DNA from: Kineosporia aurantiaca JCM 3230 | GTDB lineage: Bacteria > Actinomycetota > Actinomycetes > Actinomycetales > Kineosporiaceae | Direction: 5' to 3' | Length of the DNA stretch: 64,000 bases | Assembly: GCA_000719025.1 (NCBI GenBank) | Contig: JODP01000002.1 | Span: 659,464 to 723,463 of the forward strand | Shown: piece by piece, positions 60,132 to 64,000 of the stretch | Numbering within the stretch: position 1 is the first letter of the stretch | Layout of the letters: each line of letters begins with the position of its first letter | Notes under the pieces: generated by a model | Told to the model about the DNA's origin: nothing | The model's input: only the letters and a program-made list of their open reading frames with translations | Database searches by the model: none | Program-made: the position numbers and the translations under genes

Positions 60132-63100
60132 TCACTCCGGCCGATCGGTGCTCCTGTCGGCATCCTCGCGCCCACCGTGCTCGAAGCGCACCTCGAAAGC
60201 CGATCCCTTGGGCTCCGGGCTCGTTTCCCGGGTCGCTTCCCGCTGAGCCTCCGACGTGGCCGAGTCGTCCGTCTCCGCGGTCACTGCATCCGCGTCGTCG
60301 TCCTCCTCGTCCTCGTCGTCCTCGTCGTCGAACTCGTCGTCCTCGTCATCGTCCTCGAGGTCGTCGTCCGCTTCGTCGTCGTCTTCGTCGTCCGCTTCGT
60401 CGTCCGCGAGGTCCTCGACGACGTCTTCCTCGTCGTCTTCCTCATCAACGTCGTCGGAGTCGGCCTCGACGATGTCGGCGACCTCCTCGGCCCCGTCCTC
60501 GTCCACCTCGAACTCGTCCTCGCCGAGCTCCAGGTCGATGACCTCGAGGTCCTCGTCGTCCAGGGTGTTCACCCCGGCCGCACCGTCGACGTCCTCAGCG
60601 ATCGCCCGGGTCCGCCAGGAGTCCGCCTCCGCATGCCGCTTGGCCTGCTTCAGCGCCTCCGAGTAGGCGAACCGCAGCCGGGCCAGGCTCGGCGACCGGC
60701 GGCTGCTCTCCAGCTCGGGGATCTGCAGCACGACCACGGCGGCGTCGAACTCGCCCAGGTCGGCCCGCGCCCCGGACTCGACGATCTTCAGCTCGATCCG
60801 GCCGTCGGTGTCCAGCGTCCGCGCCTCCTGGCTCCGGGCCAGCTCCAGCGCCCGCTCCGGGCGACCGAGGCCACGCTCCGAGTCCGCCATCACCGGCAGG
60901 TACTCGTTCGAGCCGGTGATCCGCCGCGCCGTGCGCAGTTCGGCCAGGGCGTCGGCGTACCGGCCGGTGGCGTAGGCCGCCAGACCCGCCGTCTCCCGGA
61001 CCACGCCCAGCCGTCCCCCGCGCTTACGGGCAGCGACAGCGTGCTCCCAGGCCCGCTCGGGGTCGGACTCGAAGAAGTAGTTGGCCGCGGCCAGGTGGGC
61101 GCCGGTCTGCACCGCCACCTCCCGGCTCAGGCTGGACAGCTCGGTACGCACCGTCTTGTCGAGCATGGACGCGTTGATCCCCTCGGGAATCTCCGGGTCA
61201 CGCCCGGCCGGCTTTCGCACCGGCACCTGCCGCAACGGACGACCGTCATCGGTGCGCTGCGCCCGGGCCGGAGCCGACGGACGACGCTCGGCCCGCTCCC
61301 GCGACTCGCGCCCGCCCCAGCTCGACCGAGCCGAACCCTGGTCGCCCCGCGCCGTGTGCTCGGAACGCTCAGCCCGCTCGGGACGCTCCGTGCGTTCGGG
61401 ACGCTCCGTGCGCTCAGTGTTCTGCGGGCGAGGCGCGGAGTTCTCTCCGGAGCGCGCGGCGGGAGCGTTGTCGCCCCAGCTACGCCGCTGACCCGGGAAA
61501 CCACCGGAACGCTCGCCGCCCGACTGGCCGTTGCCGGCCCGGTCGTTGCCACGGCCCTCACGGTTGAAGCCGCTGGGACGGTCACCCCGGTTGTTGTCAC
61601 GGTTACCGAAGCCACCCGGCCGGCTGTCCCGACCCCGGTCGCCGCCGAGACCGCCACGCTCACCGGAGCCACCATCGCGCCCCGGCCCGGAACGGAACCC
61701 GCCCCGGTCACCGTCACGCGGCGGGAAACCACCCGTCCGCGGAGCACCGGAACGCTCGCCACCCCGGAAGTTGCTTGCACCACCCGAGCGGAAACCACCT
61801 CGGTCGCCACTCGGACGAGACCCGCCGGGCCCACCGGAACGGAAGCCCCCGCGGTCACCACCCGCGCCAGATCCACCCGAGCGGAAGCCACCCCGGTCGC
61901 CACGGTCGGCGCGGTCGCCACGGTCAGGCCGGTCACCCCGGTCGGACCGGAAACCGCCACGCTCACCGGACTCACCGTCACGCCCCGGTCCGGAACGGAA
62001 CCCGCCCCGGTCACCGTCACGCGGCGGGAAACCACCCGTCCGCGGAGGCCCCGAACGCTCGCCACCCCGGAACCCGCCCCGGTCGCCACCGGAAGCGCCA
62101 GGACCACCGGCGCGATAGCCCCCGCGGTCACCACCAGCGCCACCCGGACCGCCGGAACGGAACCCACCGCGGTCACCACCGGAACCACCGGGGCCACCCG
62201 AACGGAACCCGCCCCGGTCGCCACCCGAAGCACCAGCGCCACCGGATCGGAACCCGCCCCGGTCGCCACCAGGTCCACCGGAGCGGTAGCCGCCTCGGTC
62301 GCCACCAGCACCGCCGGAACGGAAACCACCCCGGTCACCACCAGCGTCCCGGGACCCACCGGAGCGGTATCCACCCCGGTCGCCACCAGCACCGCCGGAA
62401 CGGAAACCACCCCGGTCACCACGGGAGTCATCCGAGCCACCCGACCGGAACCCGCCACGGTCGCCACCAGATGCACCGGTGCCACCGGAACGGAAGTCTT
62501 CGCGGTTGCCGCCCGATCCACCGGGGCCACCCGAGCGGAAGCCACCACGGTCGCCACCCGAAGCACCAGCGCCACCGGATCGGAACCCACCGCGGTCGCC
62601 GCCAGCGCCACCGGGACCACCGGAGCGGAAACCGCCACGGTCGCTACCGGGGCCACCAGAGCGATAACCACCACGATCGCCACCGCCGGAGCCTCCGGAA
62701 CGGAAGCCCCCGCGGTCGCCACCCGGGCCACCGGAACGGAAGTTCCCACGCTCGCCACCGGAACCGCCCGAGCCGCCCCGGTCACCACCGGAACCGCCAG
62801 AGCGGTAGCCGCCACGATCACTACCGGAACCGCCGGGGCCACCGGACCGGAATCCTCCGCGGTCACCGCCAGGACCACCGGAGCGGAACCCACCCCGGTC
62901 ACCACCGGAACCACCAGGCCCACCCGAACGGAAACCGCCGCGGTCACCACCCGGACCACCGGAACGGAAACCACCACGGTCACCACCCGGACCACCGGAA
63001 CGGTAGCCACCGCGATCGCCGCCGGAACCACCCGAAGCACCGGGCCCACCGGAACGGAACCCTCCCCGATCGCCACCAGCACCGCCCGAGCGGAAACCAC

Positions 63101-63485
63101 CACGGTCACCACCGGAACCACCGGAACGGAAGCCCCCGCGGTCGCCGCCGGAACCACCCGAAGCACCGGGCCCACCCGAGCGGAACCCGCCTCGGTCACC
63201 ACCAGCACCACCGGAACGGAAGCCGCCGTCACCGCTATTACCCCGGTCGGAGCCGAAGCCACCCCGGTCGTTGTCACCTGAGGACCGGGAGCTGCGCATG
63301 CCGGCAACGCGGCCGCCTGCTCCTCCGGCCCGGAACGTACTGTTGCCACGGGACGGGGCGCGGCCACGGTCTCCCGCGCGCGACTGCCCGTCCCGACCGC
63401 CGCGGGCGCCGGCCCCTCCTCGGGCCGCACCGCCCTTACCGGACTCGTTCGATCGTGGACGCTGCCTGTCGGGCTCGCCGGCCAT
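60132..63485 (-). CDS. RGG-repeat/TPR-like/polyacidic protein (Rv1691-like core)
   Basis: A 1117-residue protein in three parts. Residues 1 to about 700 are low-complexity, dominated by about thirty copies of the unit GGDRGGFRSGGPG (F/Y variants) with some basic PPRDGDRGGFRSGPGRDG stretches. Residues about 768-975 form a helical, TPR-like core (AAANYFFESDPERAWEHAVAARKRGGR, YADALAELRTARRITGSNEYLPVMADSERGLGRPERAL, ARADLGEFDAAVVVLQIPELE). Residues about 985-1061 are an almost pure Asp/Glu run, then a short mixed tail. The core corresponds by order to Rv1691 of M. tuberculosis. An RGG arm and a polyacidic tail together suggest RNA binding and condensate formation; function is not known. It is the first gene after the rRNA operon. 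Confidence 0.85.
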   Translation of the reverse strand: MAGEPDRQRPRSNESGKGGAARGGAGARGGRDGQSRAGDRGRAPSRGNSTFRAGGAGGRVAGMRSSRSSGDNDRGGFGSDRGNSGDGGFRSGGAGGDRGGFRSGGPGASGGSGGDRGGFRSGGSGGDRGGFRSGGAGGDRGGFRSGGPGASGGSGGDRGGYRSGGPGGDRGGFRSGGPGGDRGGFRSGGPGGSGGDRGGFRSGGPGGDRGGFRSGGPGGSGSDRGGYRSGGSGGDRGGSGGSGGERGNFRSGGPGGDRGGFRSGGSGGGDRGGYRSGGPGSDRGGFRSGGPGGAGGDRGGFRSGGAGASGGDRGGFRSGGPGGSGGNREDFRSGGTGASGGDRGGFRSGGSDDSRGDRGGFRSGGAGGDRGGYRSGGSRDAGGDRGGFRSGGAGGDRGGYRSGGPGGDRGGFRSGGAGASGGDRGGFRSGGPGGSGGDRGGFRSGGPGGAGGDRGGYRAGGPGASGGDRGGFRGGERSGPPRTGGFPPRDGDRGGFRSGPGRDGESGERGGFRSDRGDRPDRGDRADRGDRGGFRSGGSGAGGDRGGFRSGGPGGSRPSGDRGGFRSGGASNFRGGERSGAPRTGGFPPRDGDRGGFRSGPGRDGGSGERGGLGGDRGRDSRPGGFGNRDNNRGDRPSGFNREGRGNDRAGNGQSGGERSGGFPGQRRSWGDNAPAARSGENSAPRPQNTERTERPERTERPERAERSEHTARGDQGSARSSWGGRESRERAERRPSAPARAQRTDDGRPLRQVPVRKPAGRDPEIPEGINASMLDKTVRTELSSLSREVAVQTGAHLAAANYFFESDPERAWEHAVAARKRGGRLGVVRETAGLAAYATGRYADALAELRTARRITGSNEYLPVMADSERGLGRPERALELARSQEARTLDTDGRIELKIVESGARADLGEFDAAVVVLQIPELESSRRSPSLARLRFAYSEALKQAKRHAEADSWRTRAIAEDVDGAAGVNTLDDEDLEVIDLELGEDEFEVDEDGAEEVADIVEADSDDVDEEDDEEDVVEDLADDEADDEDDDEADDDLEDDDEDDEFDDEDDEDEEDDDADAVTAETDDSATSEAQREATRETSPEPKGSAFEVRFEHGGREDADRSTDRPE
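61830..63260. repeat. Coding minisatellite of the RGG repeats
   Basis: The DNA behind the RGG region is a degenerate tandem array with a basic unit of 36 bases (12 codons) and longer variants of 45 and 54. The plus-strand core resembles CCACCGGAACGGAAACCACC with CGGTCACCACC following. Units differ mainly at third codon positions, so they are old and kept under coding constraint. Such arrays are prone to copy-number change and to assembly errors. Confidence 0.8.
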
Positions 63486-63902
63486 GACTCCCTATCCTTC
63501 TGGTTGCTCGATGGTGCTTCGTTCGGTGATGCTCGTGCACCGGTGCTCCCGAGCTGTCGAGAGCCCAGGACGTCGTCATCACACCGGGAAGCTGCTGGGC
63601 CCTGGCGGGCGCGCCACGCTGAGGGACGCCCGACTCCACCGTGTACCGGCGGCCACCACTGTTCAGAAGACGTACCAGTACATCACGAGCCTGGCACTGC
63701 TCCGGCCGTCCGCACCCCCGTGGGGCCCGAACGGAGGCATGCAGCAGCGGGGCTCTCCCGCAAAACAAGTGATGGCGGCCCGCTCCTGGTCCGTGTCCGT
63801 TACCCCGGAATCTCCGTTAACCCCTGCGCGAGGCGCGGGTGAAGATTCGACGGGTGAACACGGCCATAAAACTGGAGCGGCCGCCACCACTATCTATGAA
63901 GT
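63486..63902. other. Intergenic region between 5S rRNA and RGG protein gene
   Basis: About 415 bases. It must hold the 3' end of the rRNA transcript and the promoter of the RGG-TPR gene. Reverse-strand GCGGCCGC with flanking bases, just after the 5S end, could be part of a GC-rich hairpin, and TTTTAT follows. No convincing terminator, promoter or gene is recognised. Short open frames on both strands here have no protein-like features. Confidence 0.4.
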
Positions 63903-64000
63903 TGTCCGGCGATGTCCTACTCTCCCACACCGTAACCAGTGCAGTACCATCGGCGCTGGCAGGCTTAGCTTCCGGGTTCGGAATGGGACCGGGCGTTTCC
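63903..64000 (-). rRNA. rrf: 5S rRNA, 3' part
   Basis: The minus-strand sequence contains the 5S landmarks GGTCCCATTCCGAACCCGG, AAGCTAAGCC, GCCGATGGTACTGC and the end GGGAGAGTAGGACATCGCC, stopping near GGACA at 63903. The 5' third lies beyond the window edge, together with presumably 23S and 16S on the same strand. Confidence 0.93.

Noticed and set aside
61830..63260. CRISPR-like regular repeats
   Set aside because: Repeats are contiguous, vary at third codon positions, and encode RGG units; there are no unique spacers and no cas genes.
59844..63281. A 1145-codon plus-strand frame antisense to the RGG protein
   Set aside because: It is a mirror of the GC-rich repeat array; its sequence is Thr/Ala/Gly repeats without a domain, and a minus-strand gene with a proper start and conserved core explains the region.

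Overview
The window is very GC-rich with strong GC bias at third codon positions and many GTG/TTG starts. It reads as the chromosome of a high-GC actinomycete. Lineage markers are a mycofactocin locus (mftA-mftB-mftC with divergent mftR), mctB, steA, a parA-scpA-scpB cluster, and a right half whose gene order closely follows the Mycobacterium tuberculosis Rv1691-Rv1713 segment. A Kineosporiaceae-like organism is plausible, but the genus cannot be fixed from this sequence.

Layout. (1) 1-2950: mycofactocin precursor, chaperone and radical-SAM maturase on the minus strand, with the TetR regulator mftR divergent; a strong operator sits between the -35 and -10 of the mftA promoter. (2) 3297-10204: a small cysteine-containing protein, then a tightly coupled four-gene plus-strand operon (3838-9458). 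Three small subunits precede a MukB/JetC-like SMC-type ATPase. It is organised like MksBEF/Wadjet but shows no JetD nuclease gene. A convergent AAA ATPase follows. (3) 10206-25000: an accessory region of regulator-target pairs: MFS/GntR, a two-gene ABC transporter, TetR/SDR, threonine aldolase/LysR, a Ser/Thr kinase with a ricin-like lectin tail, and an atypical SDR/LysR. It also holds an internally deleted amidohydrolase and a frameshifted PAS/GAF-type sensor. (4) 25000-34000: tRNA-Pro, a coiled-coil protein, a tRNA-derived remnant, leuS, an IclR regulator, an in-frame TetR/Clp-N fusion, a SnoaL-like protein with a divergent XRE regulator, and a quinone oxidoreductase whose HxlR regulator survives only as a fragment. 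(5) 33929-63485: a long minus-strand housekeeping block. In transcription order it runs RGG-TPR protein, acidic protein, HAD phosphatase, small protein, tlyA, nadK, recN, steA, mctB, MraY-like transferase, murJ-like flippase, glycosyltransferase, pyrG, NUDIX hydrolase, (alpha/beta hydrolase, membrane protein on the other strand, ald), xerD, parA, scpA, scpB, pseudouridine synthase, tyrA, lipoprotein, cmk, der. (6) 63903-64000: the 3' part of a minus-strand 5S rRNA, so an rRNA operon lies beyond the right edge.

The most notable items are the SMC-like four-gene operon, a 1117-residue protein made of about thirty RGG repeats plus a TPR-like core and a polyacidic tail, a dispersed nested palindrome built on TGATCA that sits 10-16 bases after the stop codons of three unrelated genes, and the TetR/Clp-N fusion that reads through its own operator-like DNA. 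Gene-level calls for the housekeeping block are firm. Functions for the SMC operon and several small proteins are inference from architecture, since no searches could be run.
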